From Macrotis lagotis (lineage: Eukaryota > Chordata > Mammalia > Peramelemorphia > Peramelidae), in assembly GCF_037893015.1 (NCBI RefSeq), contig NC_133666.1, forward strand, positions 624,849,852 to 624,913,851: a stretch of DNA of 64,000 bases, read 5' to 3'. Position 1 is the first letter of the stretch. Each line of letters starts with the position of its first letter. Positions 11,610 through 22,484 of the stretch are shown one piece after another. A model generated the notes under the pieces. It was not told the DNA's origin. It did not search any database and saw only the letters and a program-made list of their open reading frames with translations. The position numbers and the translations under genes were made by a program.

Positions 11610-11895
11610 GGGTGATGATGATGATGATGTTTGTCCTTTCTTCTCAAAGAAGACCATGACATCAGGGAGGTGATGCCACAACATGCTAAGTCTCCAGTCT
11701 CACTTTCCCCTCCAAAGTCATCTGGGTCCAGTGGCCAGATATGGATCAGGACAACTAGAGATGGTCCTGGATGAGAGGTTATCAGGTGACTTGCTCAAGG
11801 TCATACAACTAGTAAGCATCAAGTCTGAGGTTGGGTTTGAACTCAGGTCCTCCTGACTTCAGAAACAGTGCTAGTTGCCTTAGAGGATAACCCAG
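11610..11895 (-). mobile_element. composite RTE-type (Mar1-like) SINE
   Basis: TGATGATGATG start, CTCAAAGAAGACCATGACAT, GTCATCTGGGTCCAGTGGCC, GACTTGCTCAAGGTCATACA, and a reversed tRNA-like head to the right. The same family occurs at 59,003-59,335. The name is from memory. Confidence 0.6.
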
Positions 11896-12285
11896 GGATG
11901 AGTACTTAAGGGGGTGGTCTCTGCTCTGGAGCCTTTCTCTATCACACATAGATCACAACAACACAATCTCAATATTAGTCTGATTCAGGGACTCCAACAA
12001 GGGTCTAGAGGGAAGGAAGTAACCATTTCAGGGAGATTATTATTGGTGCCTTTCTTTTCTTTGAGTTGCAGCAGAAAATACCCTCCTCTAAGAAAAGGAC
12101 TGTCTGTCATCTTAATAATAACCCTATGGTACCATACAGACTCTATCTCTCTTCCTACCCAATCCCTAGCTTAGGGAACCAAGGAAATCAGATGGCAGGA
12201 GGCAAAGGCAATGAACTAGGAGAGGATATTATATAAACTTGGAATGATGAGGTTCTCTACTTTCATTTGTGTCTTTTTTTTCCTT
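11896..12285. other. intergenic, nothing recognised
   Basis: No gene or clear repeat; an 86-codon plus-strand frame at 11,914-12,174 has no motif. Confidence 0.4.
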
Positions 12286-12289
12286 TCTA

Positions 12290-12500
12290 GGTGAATTGGA
12301 CCTGTAGTCAGAAAGACCTGAGTTCAAATTCAGCTTCAAGCACTTCTCACTTGTGTGAAAGAAACTTGATCTCAGTTTGCTTTAGTTTCTTCAACTGTAA
12401 AATGGGAATAACACCAACCTCCCAAGACTTTCATAAGGATCAAATGACATACTATATGTAAAGCATTTATCATATAGTAGACACAAAATATATTATTACT
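12290..12500 (+). mobile_element. old CORE-type SINE
   Basis: GAGTTCAAATTCAGCTTCAA, TTTAGTTTCTTCAACTGTAA and AATGGGAATAACACC are the forward MIR-like phrases. Confidence 0.5.
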
Positions 12501-12563
12501 TTCCTTTTTTCTCAGAATTGAGCACAGGGTTGTAAGTACAGTAAATATTTAATAGGTATTTGT

Positions 12564-12714
12564 GGGGCAGCTAGGTGGTGCAGTGGATAGAGCACCGGCC
12601 TTGAAGTCAGGAGTACCTGGGTTCAAATCCGGTCTCAGACACTTAATAATTACCTAGCTGTGTGACCTTGGGCAAGCCACTTAACCCCATTTGCCTTACA
12701 AAAACCTAAAAAAA
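12564..12714 (+). mobile_element. tRNA-derived SINE with 13-bp target duplication
   Basis: Complete element: GGGGCAGCTAGGTGGTGCAG head, GGTTCAAATCC B-box, TTTGCCTTACAAAAACC tail. Flanked by AATAGGTATTTGT at 12,551-12,563 and again at 12,715-12,727, which fixes both boundaries and indicates L1-type insertion. Little diverged, so among the younger copies here. Confidence 0.93.
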
Positions 12715-12929
12715 AATAGGTATTTGTAGAGTAGAACAGGATATACTGGATTGTAATGGAGGAAAGGACTAGGGAAATATAGCTGATGTAAAACCAAAAA
12801 CTATCCATAAAATTTTATGTATAAAAAAAATAGCACTCTACCCTTCCGATTCATGAAAACCTGCTGGTAATTTCCCTGCGTATGTACTTGTGAATATCAT
12901 CAAGAGTAGTTTATATGGATGCAGAACAT

Positions 12930-13600
12930 GTTACTTATCCATTATTTCATTTATTTTTATAAGAACCCTATGAGGCAGTAGAAATAATACTCCCATTTTC
13001 CAGAAGAGGAAACAGCCTAATGGGTCAGAGTGGGGAAAGTGAATTCCCCAAGGCCTCTCAGTAGATTAATGGCAGAGCTGGAATTTGAAGTCCAGTCTTT
13101 GAATTCTCAGTTCATTTCAACTCTGTATACACACATAATAATAAAAGTTCATACTGATACAATAATAGCTTACAGCCTTATAACTATATTGATAGACTTA
13201 GACATTATAGTTCATAGAATGCTGAGCCGGGAATCAGAAAGACTTGAATTCAAAACTAGCTTCAGACACTTACTAGCCATGTTTCCCTAGACAAGTCACT
13301 TAACTTTTGCCTACCTCAGTTTCCTCATCTGTAAAATAGGTAAAACAATAGCAACAAACTCCCAGGATTGTTTTGAATGAGATATCATTGCTAGAGAGCT
13401 CTAGTACTTTAAAGCTCATAAAATATTTTCTGTCCATATTTTATTTGACCCTCACAATAATTTAGTGTGAGAGTCAGTGCACTCTTATGACCATTGTACA
13501 GATGTTTAAATTAACTCTGTGATGGTTTAAGTGGATAGTTCAAGGTCACACATAGCAGTTGTGTTACAGAGTCAGATTTTGAACTCAAGTCTTTCAGTAT
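12930..13600. mobile_element. cluster of three old MIR/CORE SINE fragments
   Basis: 12,930-13,110 is a reversed MIR (CCCATTTTCCAGAAGAGGAA and GGCAGAGCTGGAATTTGAA). 13,210-13,390 is a forward old SINE (TGAATTCAAAACTAGCTTCA, CCTCATCTGTAAAATAGG). 13,400-13,600 is a second reversed MIR (GACCCTCACAATAATTTAG and TTCAAGGTCACACATAGCAG). All three are diverged. Confidence 0.55.
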
Positions 13601-14639
13601 TTATACTTTATTTCACTTCTTTCTTCTATGCACATCATGTATAATCTATTTCTAGGCTACCCATTTCACATACAAACATTCAATATATATTTTCACATGG
13701 AATGACTGACTCAATATACACAGTCACGCATCCTCATATCTTCACACCCTTGTGTCCATGTATATACACATAGAGACCAAAGGAGACTGGGAATAAGTTT
13801 GTGAGAACGGAAGTTGTGGTGGTGGTGAGGGGGTGCAGTACAGGCAGGACACTGTGGACTCAAGAGTCTCCAATAAGGCCAAAGACATGTGGTTTTCATT
13901 AAAGGCCTGGGAGCCTAGGGACAGAGACAGGATGTGGGCTGACAAGGCTGGGTTGGGTCTCACCAGGGCCTGGACAGCATCTGACTTTCCAGTTTATGAT
14001 GAGCCCTGAATCTTGTGAGAGTGAAAATGACCCCATTTAGGGTCGGGGGTGGGGGGTGGGGGGGATAGAATGACCTTCCAAGTGCTGACATGGAGACTTT
14101 GTGATCAACAGAGGCCTGGCTCCTAGCTCCCATCTGCCTGCTCATGCTCCCTCCTCTTTCCTTTCCCTTTCCCCCCAGGGCTCCTTCCACTCTTGTCAAG
14201 GAGCCCAGAAGTTCAAGGGTAATTGTTTTGGATGTGGATGAATTCATACATGTGTGGGTGTGAGTCTGTATCAGTGTGTACATGGGTGCAAGTATCTAAA
14301 TGTGCATAACATTGAGGATACCTGTGTCAGTGCAACTTATATACATGATGCATTTGTGTTTGAATATCTGTGTGTATGTGTGTGGGGATGGAGTCATGCC
14401 ACCTAATAGGATGTCAGAATATCTGTATTTGTGACTCAAATCTGAGGGAAGGTGGATGTATTTTCATAACCCTGCCTATGCATCAGTGTCTGTGTCTAAA
14501 TCTCTATGAGATATTCAATAGACATATGTACTTCTTAGCTATATACAGTGAGACACTGAATGTGAGTGTGCAATGTTGGGTCTAAGCAGAGCCAGGCCCC
14601 TCCTCAGCCTCCTGGACTGATGCTACAGCCCCCTCCCCA
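13601..14639. other. intergenic, no gene; GT/CA-rich patches
   Basis: Contains short degenerate TGTG-rich stretches near 14,240-14,400. Open frames of up to 107 codons have no conserved motif. Confidence 0.4.
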
Positions 14640-14910
14640 AGTGGCCTGGAGCAGCCGGTTTAGTAATTGCTCTCCTGATCCATATGTGGAGTAATTAATT
14701 ATGGCATGGCATATGCAGATCAGCTGAGGTTTTTCTCATTAGCTGAGTTGGTGTTGGCAATTAGGGAAGTAAATACCCAGAGCTCTCAGAGGCTGGAGAG
14801 CTCCCTCCTCACACCTCAAATAATTAGCCTTTTAATTTATTAAGGGCATTAAAAAATTCTTTCAAGGGCTTTTTTGCTAATTAAAGTTTTCTTGTTAAAA
14901 TATTCATTAA
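14640..14910. promoter_or_regulatory. candidate conserved non-coding enhancer, homeodomain-site rich
   Basis: Repeat-free block dense in homeodomain-type cores: GTAATTGC near 14,663, TAATTAATTA at 14,692-14,701, CATTAGCT near 14,738, CAATTAG near 14,759, ATAATTAG near 14,820, CTAATTAA near 14,878. They are mixed with E-boxes (CATATG at 14,681 and 14,710, CAGCTG at 14,721) and an octamer-like ATGCAGAT at 14,713. This grammar is typical of deeply conserved developmental enhancers. In human, OLFM2 flanks COL5A3 on this side and could be the target (inference). Conservation cannot be measured from one sequence. Confidence 0.5.
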
Positions 14911-17240
14911 TCTCCATAAACTCCCATATCTCTTTTCCCTCCTTCATGGGGGAAAACTTCAGCTGCCCTTCTCTAGACTCAGGCATCCTTCTTCCCATTT
15001 CCCTTGCTCACATAGAGACCCTCTCTATTAGTTTCCCCATTCCTTTTTTTCTCCCCCTTCCCATCAGGACCTTCCTCTGGAAGATAAAAGAGGACATGTA
15101 ACCTGATCTGGATATCCCAGTCTTCTCCCAGCTCCCAGAAACTGAACTCCTAATATGTGTGTGGGTGTTGGGAGGAGTATGAGAATAAGATTCTCTAAAT
15201 CTTAAGAGAGAGAATGTCAAAAACTTTCCAGTGGGGACTAATTTCCTCTGACACAGACTTGTGGTCTGGGGCTACCTCTTCTGTCTTTTCCTTTGCATGT
15301 TCATCTCTACCTCACATGATATATTTGTATTTTTCCCCATCCATGTTCCCTAAGCTAGTCATGAGGCCTGCCTGTCACTGTGGTATACTGAAAAGAGCCA
15401 GATCTCTTAATTACTATCTCTGTGACCTTCAAATATTCTCTTAACTTCTCTATGTATCAATTTTCTCCTTTGTGCAAAGGGAAGTTGATCATGGGAGCTT
15501 CTCCTAACCCCAATGTCAGGAGCATATCTCTTTCAAAGTTATAGACACTTCCATTGGCATCTTGTTAAAGGGATCAAAGACAACTCTTGATTGGCTTTCA
15601 CTGCCTTGGGATACCCTTAGAGTGACTTGCTCAGATGGGCCATGGGAGGAGGGATTCTACATTGCTTTTGTTTGTTTTGCCTTTTCTGTCCCTTTATGCC
15701 AAAATCCTGGGAGTAGAGAAAGAAAGAGCAGAGAAAGTAGAGAAAGATATCCAACTAGGAACAGTTTATGGCAACTTGAAGTAGCACATGGAAGTTGGAT
15801 GTAGTTGCCCAGATGGCCTGAGAAGGGAGTTACTAGGTCTCAAGGGTCTGGTCCATTTCTGTTTTTGAACACAAATCTAAGACTGGCAAAAGTAGATATA
15901 TACTTGCCTACTTGACTTGAAAGGGGACTTTATAAACAACATTCTTGAATCCCAATCTCTTGTGTAGATGATTTTGATTTCCTAAACAGCTTGACCCTTG
16001 AATTTAGTTTTCTTTCAGAGGAAAAGAAAATTCTTGGAAAGTGCTGGCTTTGTGGCTTGCATTATGGAAAGCCCAAGTTCTAGAGTTTGGGGAGGAAAGT
16101 TCTTAAAAAAAATAATGGGATTTCCTGAGTATCACAACTCTTGGAAAGAGAGATTTAGATCTTGTCATTAACTCACTACTATAACAGTGAAATATTTGAT
16201 TATAACAGATGATATTTGATAAGTGCAGGTTCAACAGAAAAGAAGTTGGTTCTGTCTGTTTCCATGGGGAGAATTCATACCCACAGAGGAAAGCACAAAT
16301 TTGGAGTGGACTCTAAGAATCTATGGGAATACTGGGCTTTTACCAAAATGTGGAGTATTGCCCTGTTGGCAACTTTGAGTTTAGTTCTTTCCATGGGGAA
16401 CTATTGTGAGTGTTTTATGTGTTTTTCTGTATTTATTAATGGGTTCCTGTGAATCCTACAAAGGATTTTCTGTGGGGTGAAATAAAGGCTGTCCTATAAT
16501 GGATATCCAATATTTATCCTGAATGCTTGTACAGAATCTGAGGATTCTTCTAACCTACATATGGGGAAACCTAGATATGAACTATATTTGGAGATTTTCC
16601 TGGAACAAACTCTTGATGAGGTCAATGATCCAAAGAGACTATTATCATTTTGAGGAAGGTCAACTCCAGGTCTTATCCAAATCCAAAGATTTGACAGGGA
16701 GGGAGGCTACAAAGGTTATGTCTGTAAAATGAATGAGTGAAACTTTTCCCAGGCCTAAAGACCATTGCTAAGCAGGCAAGGTGACCCACAGGTTTTCAAG
16801 GAAGGATCAGAAAGTGATGGCAATACGTAGGGGAAGGAACATCTCTGATTTCTCTCTTGTTCATGGGAAAAGTTAACAAACAATAGACTAAGTTGATAGT
16901 CATTTATTGAGAGTCCTGCTCTTTTACCTTTGATTTCTCTGCTCCTATAAATCAAAATTCATCAGGGCTGCCAGTAACTGATATAATATACTCTAACTAG
17001 GACTTCCCAACTCATTTTGTAAACACAACTTTCCCTCAGCTTCTTGGTTGACTGAGGTCACTATGGTATGAATTTGTTGGGTGATGTGTATTAGGAATTA
17101 TCTACAAACTTTTCACACATATATACATGTATGTATGGATGTATGTGTATACATTTACTGAAGGTGTGTAAGTAGAAAGCTAATCAGGGTGAGTCATAAC
17201 TCAAGAAAAAATAGCAGAGAACAGCTTGATGATATAAGAA
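14911..17240. other. intergenic, no gene recognised
   Basis: About 2.3 kb without exon-like features or clear elements. The longest frames (75-80 codons) show nothing recognisable. A short old SINE-like patch may lie at 15,380-15,470. Confidence 0.4.
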
Positions 17241-17244
17241 CGAT

Positions 17245-17515
17245 AATTGGGTGCTTGCTTGCTACTAGGGAGGCTGAGGCTGAACTTGAACTCAAGAGTT
17301 CTGAGCTTCAGTAGGGTTGAGCTAACTGGATATCAGCCTTGATTTCAGCATTACCATGAGGAGTCCCTGGGAATGATGGATACTCAGCAGACTACCTGAG
17401 GAGGGGCAAACCAATCCAGGTTAAAAAGTGAAATAGGTCAAATCTTTTGTACTCCTCAGTAGTGGGCCTATAAGTGGTCACATTTTCATAACCTCATCAG
17501 TTGTCAACCTCACCA
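17245..17515 (+). pseudogene. RN7SL: 7SL (SRP) RNA retropseudogene
   Basis: The sequence follows vertebrate 7SL RNA over most of its length: GGGAGGCTGAGGCTGA, then AGAGTTCTGAGCTTCAGTAG, a diverged middle with CATTACCATGAGGAGTCCC, CTACCTGAGGAGGGGCAAAC, CAATCCAGGTTAAAAAGTGA, AATAGGTCAAATCTTTTGTA and CAGTAGTGGGCCTATAAGTGG in order. A functional gene would keep a GC-rich 5' start and the conserved internal bases; many CG-type positions here have become TG/CA, so it is a neutral fossil copy. Primate Alu and rodent B1 derive from 7SL, but this copy retains the central S-domain those lack, so it is a direct 7SL copy. It lies in intergenic DNA. Confidence 0.87.
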
Positions 17516-17544
17516 AATCAAACAAACATGGAAATGTATAGAAA

Positions 17545-17925
17545 CTCAATTGGATAGGACCTTATCTAGCCACTGTTTTGGAATTCCCTCAACAAAATCC
17601 CCAATCAATGACTAATCATTGTTTGAAGATCTCTAAAAGGGGAACCTACTATGACCTGGGGAAGTTCCTGCCACATCTGAATAACTTTTCTGAGTTTAGC
17701 CCTGAACCTAAATTGAGTTTTCTTTATCTTGTTCCCATTAGTCTTGGTTCTGTCCTCTGGAGTCAACCAAAACCAGACTAATCCCTTTTACACATGACAG
17801 CCCTTCAACTATTTGAAGACAGAAATAATGTTTTCCATAAGTCTTCTCTCCAAATTAAAAATCCCCAGGTCTTTCAGTTCATGATCATCATATGGCATTT
17901 TCATATCTTCAATATTAACTTGGTA
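17545..17925 (-). mobile_element. CR1-clade (L3-like) LINE 3' fragment
   Basis: Phrases such as TTCTGTCCTCTGGAGTCAA, ACATGACAGCCCTTCAACTA, TTTGAAGACAG and AAGTCTTCTCTCCAAATTAAA, CCCCAGGTCTTTCAGTTCAT match the reverse complement of CR1-type 3' regions common in marsupials. Similar pieces lie at 38,400-38,770 and 61,895-62,125. Confidence 0.55.
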
Positions 17926-18414
17926 CTTGGTACTTGGTTGGTCAGTACCTATTCAAACAATAGTTCATGAACCCTCACTGATGTGTTTAGTAGTACCAGT
18001 TAGCAAGGGAACTCAGTATTTTCAAACTAATAGTATAGCTAACACAGCTTATCCTTATTCCTTATTAGCTTTAGTTCATTCTGTGCTTTAGAGCTCCTGA
18101 CATCATTTATAGAAGAAAAAGGATATACTTTTGTATCGATCCTTAGTTACCCAACTTCCCTTCCAGCTTCTGTTCATGCATTTTGAAAACACATGTTTTC
18201 AAGTTGGTCAGTGAATTCTTGTGTAGCCACAACAGTCTTCTGAGACTTCCTTTTTGATCTTCTCATCAATATAAATGTCTCTTTCCCCAGAAAAAATCTG
18301 CATGCCTGAACACCCTCTGCTAATGTGGATGTCTAGTGCCGGGAGTGTCTTCCCCACTGCTTAACACTTATAAGCACATATTATATGCCAAATATGATGT
18401 GTGTGGGGGGTGGG
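17926..18414. other. intergenic, nothing recognised
   Basis: No gene or repeat recognised. Confidence 0.4.
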
Positions 18415-18765
18415 GATTGGAGGAGGTAGAGGGGAAAGAAAGGAAGGAGAAGAGGGTGAAAAAGATGAAGGAGGAGGAGGAGAAGGAGGAGGAGGAGGAA
18501 AAGTAGATGAGAGAAAGAGAAAAAGGAGAAGGAAAAAGAAAAGGAAAAGGAGAAGGAAAAGGAGAAGGAAGAGAAGAAGATGGAGAAAGAGAAGAAAAAA
18601 GAGGAGGAAGAAGAAGATCAAGGAGAAGGAGGAGGAAAAGGAGAAGGAGGAGGAAAAGGAAAAGGAGAAGGAAGAAGAGGAAGAAAAGAAGGAGGAAGAG
18701 AAGGAAGTAGTGGTGGTGGAGGAGGTTGAAGATGAGGAGAAGGAGAAGAAGAGGGACAGAGATGA
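18415..18765. repeat. polypurine tract (GGA/GAA/AAAGGAG-type)
   Basis: About 350 bases that are almost wholly A and G on the plus strand, made of interspersed GGA, GAA and AAGGAG units. Lys/Glu/Arg-rich frames on this strand (up to 146 codons) and Leu/Phe/Ser-rich frames on the other are translations of the repeat, not genes. Such tracts can adopt triplex (H-DNA) forms. Confidence 0.95.
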
Positions 18766-19030
18766 GATATTATTTTCTCCTTATTCCTCATTGTCAAACC
18801 TTCCTCTTTCCACCATCATTCAGCAACTTTTTCTCCTTTGAAAAAGGTTATTGATGAATAAATGAGAGTAACCTTGGAGGGGAAGTGTTCACTTCATCTT
18901 ATAATTTGTGATAGCCTGGTAAATGGTAAACCATTAATAGCCATTAATAAGTGCTTGCTGATTGACTTATTGATCAGAAAGCTGATCAAAGTCTCCCATA
19001 CATCTATTTTATCTAGGCCTTTGTTTCAGT
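18766..19030. other. intergenic, nothing recognised
   Basis: Short unique-looking stretch without gene signals. Confidence 0.4.
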
Positions 19031-19034
19031 TCTA

Positions 19035-19200
19035 CCACTATCTGGTAACTAGGTCAGCTAGATGACACAGTGGATAGAGTGCTGGGTTTGAAGTTGTTTC
19101 TTAGTTCAAATCTTGCTTTAGACAGTTACTAGCTGTATGATCCTGGGCAAGTCACTTAACCCTATTTGCCTCAGGTTCCTCATATGTAAAAAGAGCTGTA
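19035..19200 (+). mobile_element. tRNA-derived marsupial SINE, diverged
   Basis: GTCAGCTAGATGACACAGTG head, TTAGTTCAAATCTTGC B-box, TGGGCAAGTCACTTAACCC. Confidence 0.75.
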
Positions 19201-20466
19201 GAAGAATATCTGCCAAATATCCAGTATTTCTTTCAAGAAAACTTTAAATGAGGACATGATTGAACAACTAAACATCTGCAGGACCTAGGTCATGCTGTTA
19301 CTTTTCTTTAAGAGTTCAGTACTTTACTCCAACTCCAAGGGCCTTCAATAGTATTGATGTGACCTCAAACACTCCCAGATTGTCAACTTCCTCCACTTTC
19401 ATGATGTAGGACTCTATACACCATCAGCCATATCCAGGTATGCTCATATCCTTAATTACACCATCACCTTTAAGTGATGTACCTATTCTGATGCAGCAGT
19501 ATTCTGATACTGCTGGAGGAATAACTGAGCCCACTGCAAATTTATTATCTAATCTCAATTGGTCCCTCACTTCTGAACACTAATCACTTTATTCCTCCCT
19601 GACTTTCTTACTCTCTTCACTGGGGTTGTTCTAAACTCTTTTCTTCTTAAATTTCCTATACCTCAGTCCACTATAACAGCATCCTGCCTCTTACTTTACT
19701 GAGAAAAATAGAAGTCATTCTAAGTTTCCTCTTTTCCTCTTCTCCACCTCCAAATCATGTCACACCATCTCCTATTTTCCTTCTCTGCAGTCTCTGACAA
19801 AGAGGGAGCCCTTTTCCTTGGCAAGGCTAAACCCTCTCTTTTTCTTCTTCATTCTGTCTCCTCTGGAGATATGCCACTTTGAACAGCCTTCCCTCCCATC
19901 TCTGTTTCTGTCTGCCTGTCTCTCTGATCTTTCATCCCTCATTGTCATCTGGCTTTTTCTCAGTCATGTACATCTTTTCCATCCTTCAGAAATCTTCACT
20001 TGACCCTACCACCCCCTCAAACTATCACCCTATTTTCCTTCCTTTCACAGCCAATCTTCTAGAAAAGGCTGTACATTTGTTGCACTTCATCACCTCCCAC
20101 TCACTTCTCATCCCTTCCTAATCCAGCTTCCAGCCTCACCACTTAGATGACATGGCTCTCTCTGGAGTTAGCAATGCTCTCATAATTGCTATATTTGGGG
20201 GCCTTTTCTCAGGCTTATTTTTCTTGACCTCTCAGCAATTTTCAGCACTACTTATCATCCACTCCTGGATGTTCTCTTCTCCCTTGGTTTTCATGACATT
20301 GTTTTTTAATTCAACCTACCTGATAATTCTTCAGTATTCTTTGCTAGGTCTTTATTATCTATAAATTGTGTTTTTGCATGGATATACTTCGGGGTTCTAT
20401 TCTGGGACCTCTTTGTTACCCTATACTTTCTCAGTGAGCTCATCAGTTGTCATGGATTTACTTTGA

Positions 20467-20513
20467 GATATATATATATATATATTATATATATATAATA
20501 TATATATATATAT
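20467..20513. repeat. (TA)n microsatellite
   Basis: Nearly pure AT dinucleotides, self-complementary, inside the L2 copy. Confidence 0.95.
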
Positions 20514-20997
20514 GACATAAATGCTCCATATACCCAACTCAACTTTTCTTTGGAGTTTAAGTTTCACATTTTCAGTTTTCTGTTGGGTACTTCCCCCAGA
20601 TGTCCCATAGGTATCTCAAACTCAAACTCCCACCCTCCAAACCTTCCCTACTCCCCAATTCCCTTTTTCTATTGAGGGTGCCATTCATTCCAGTGACCCA
20701 AGTTCATAGTATTTTGGGAGACCTTCAACTCTTCATTCTCCCTTACCCACCTATCCATTCAGTTATCATATTACCCATTCTACCTCCACAACATATTTTC
20801 CATCTGTCCCCTTTTATCAACTTACAGCTATTGAGTTGATTTCCTTATTCTTTACTTCACATCTTTCTTTTCCCCCCAAAGTACCCCAACAAAGTTTCCC
20901 AAATAATTTTTGCAAGGTACAGTTTGGTGTAAAGCACTCTCTTACTCAAGAACCTTCTGGTGGTTTTGATTGCCCTTAAGATAAAATCTAAACTCCA

Positions 20998-21110
20998 AGA
21001 GCCAGAATTGTGTTAAATGAGGTCCCTGGCTTCTCCAGAGACCAGGTAATCAGCCCTACTCAAGATCAAAGTGAGAGAGGGATTGAGGAAAGTAATTTAG
21101 TAGCAGTCAT
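20998..21110 (-). pseudogene. relic duplicate of COL5A3 exon 65 with upstream intron edge
   Basis: Aligns without gaps to 24,491-24,603 (offset 3,493). A 21-base run at 21,067-21,087 is identical to 24,560-24,580, the polypyrimidine tract just upstream of exon 65. Exonic bases 21,000-21,059 still encode W-S-x-E-K-P-G in register; 9 of 19 compared codons give the same residue as the real exon. The acceptor AG is GA here, and tryptophan and tyrosine codons of the collagen C-propeptide are changed, so it cannot serve as an exon. It lies beyond the gene's stop and predicted polyadenylation site, within an L2 copy. Confidence 0.7.
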
Positions 21111-21440
21111 TTACTTCCCTTAGGGTTCTCTTTTATTAACAAGCTCCCCTTCATCTTAGATCTCCTTTTTCAGTACTACTGAAATCTAACTTTTTACTAA
21201 AGATCATACATCCCTTGGTACTGTCTCCATGGTGCCTTTTCCTTCAGTCACTTCACCCTTCATCCCATCACCTCATTGCAAGGAAGTTCCTTGAGGGTAA
21301 GGATTGGTTTTTGATCTGTCTTTATACCCCAAAGTCTAGCACCCCTAGATGTTAGAGGGAAATTGAATTCCATTCTGTAGAAATCCCTTGAGAATGAGGT
21401 CCCTGTATCATTCTAAACATTTTCCCATACTCGCACAGTA

Positions 21441-22480
21441 AGCACTTAGCAATGTTTTTTTTGAATTGAATCTAGAAACTCTACTCCATACCCAATCAGA
21501 TTTGCAATTCCACTCCTGCCCCATCTCTCAAGCAAGACAGACCACTGGGAGTCTGGTAAAGGAAACATTCCCACCCCCTCTTAGACCCTAACCAGGAAAT
21601 GCCTATTTCATAGAGACATTTTTGGAGGTAGGCACATCATGCCACTAGCCTAATCAGAAATCATTAGGCAAAGCCCATAGGATCATGGCACTTAGAGGTT
21701 ACTGAGTCCAACCCCCTCATTTTACATTTCATATACATGACAAAACTGAAAAGTTGTGACTTGTCCAAAGTTCAGCATACGTGACTGGAGCCCCAGTTCC
21801 AGGATTTTTTCCCCCTATAGCCCTCTGCCTTTAAAAGTTGTCTTAGCTTGCTCAGAGACAGACCAGAGAGAATGAACTGGGACCTAAGAGGACAGATAGA
21901 GACATGGTGCAGAGAAAGGGATAAAGATGAAAACAGAAATGTGACAAGAATAGAGATGAGGACAGGGAGGAAGGTCAGGAAAGAGATAGAAGTTGATAAG
22001 TGTGGGAACTAGGAGAAAAGAAGTCGGGGTTAAGGACAAAAATAGAGACAGAAAGAATAACAAAGACAAAACTGGGAAGGAGGGCAGTGCTCCAATACCC
22101 TCTTCAACAGAAGCCCCTCTGCAGACTCACTAGGCAGGTTAATTTTCTTATTGGAAAGGAGACAGCTGTTTCCTTGGACTTCTGCCCTTCCCAAGCTCTG
22201 GGAGAACAAGTCTTCCTGACCTACTTCCCAGTCTCAATGATTTATTTCTAGACACCACAGACCCTGTCTTCTCAGGCTAGACTGACCCTAGTGGATCGGA
22301 GTTATGGTTGCAGCTGGAGTGGGAACAAGGCATGTCAACAGGACCACTTGGGTATCGGTCCCATCCCTATCCTGGCTGCTTCTGCCTGGGTAGTCTGGCA
22401 CCTCGGTTCTAAAGGCATTGCTTAGCAACCCGTTGGAAAGGGAAGAGGAGGCTGGGGAGGTGATTCTAGAAAGTGATAAA
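21441..22480. other. intergenic; one MIR-like piece, purine-rich patch
   Basis: 21,685-21,830 resembles a reversed MIR (GTTACTGAGTCCAACCCCCT, then a TCCAAAGTTCAG-type stretch). 21,880-22,080 is rich in GAGA/GATA. An alternative AATAAA on the minus strand (plus TTTATT at 22,241-22,246) lies here and could end a longer COL5A3 transcript. Confidence 0.45.
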
Positions 22481-22484
22481 ATAA

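Larger units (their letters stand above)
19640..21440 (+). mobile_element. long L2 LINE copy (ORF2 remnant to 3' end)
   Basis: Plus-strand frames at 19,990-20,360 recall L2/CR1-clade reverse transcriptase: SNYHPIFLPF (family N-Y-R-P-I-S-L-L-P-F), ANLLEKAVH, FITSHSLLIPS, and a FFLTSQQFSA stretch where the family has L-D-L-S-A-A-F-D. At 20,590-20,860 the post-catalytic region follows (ATGTCCCATAGGTATCTCAA). The 3' part runs to about 21,440 (CCTTGAGGGTAAGGATTGG). A TA repeat interrupts it at 20,467-20,513, and the exon-65 relic lies at about 20,998-21,110. It carries many stops and frame changes. Confidence 0.68.

Noticed and set aside
12564-12714. tRNA genes at SINE heads here and elsewhere
   Set aside because: A- and B-box-like motifs are present but the sequences do not fold as tRNAs and continue into SINE bodies and A tails.
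18401-18841. 146-codon Lys/Glu-rich open frame
   Set aside because: A translation of the homopurine tract; overlapping frames on both strands are equally open and no domain is present.
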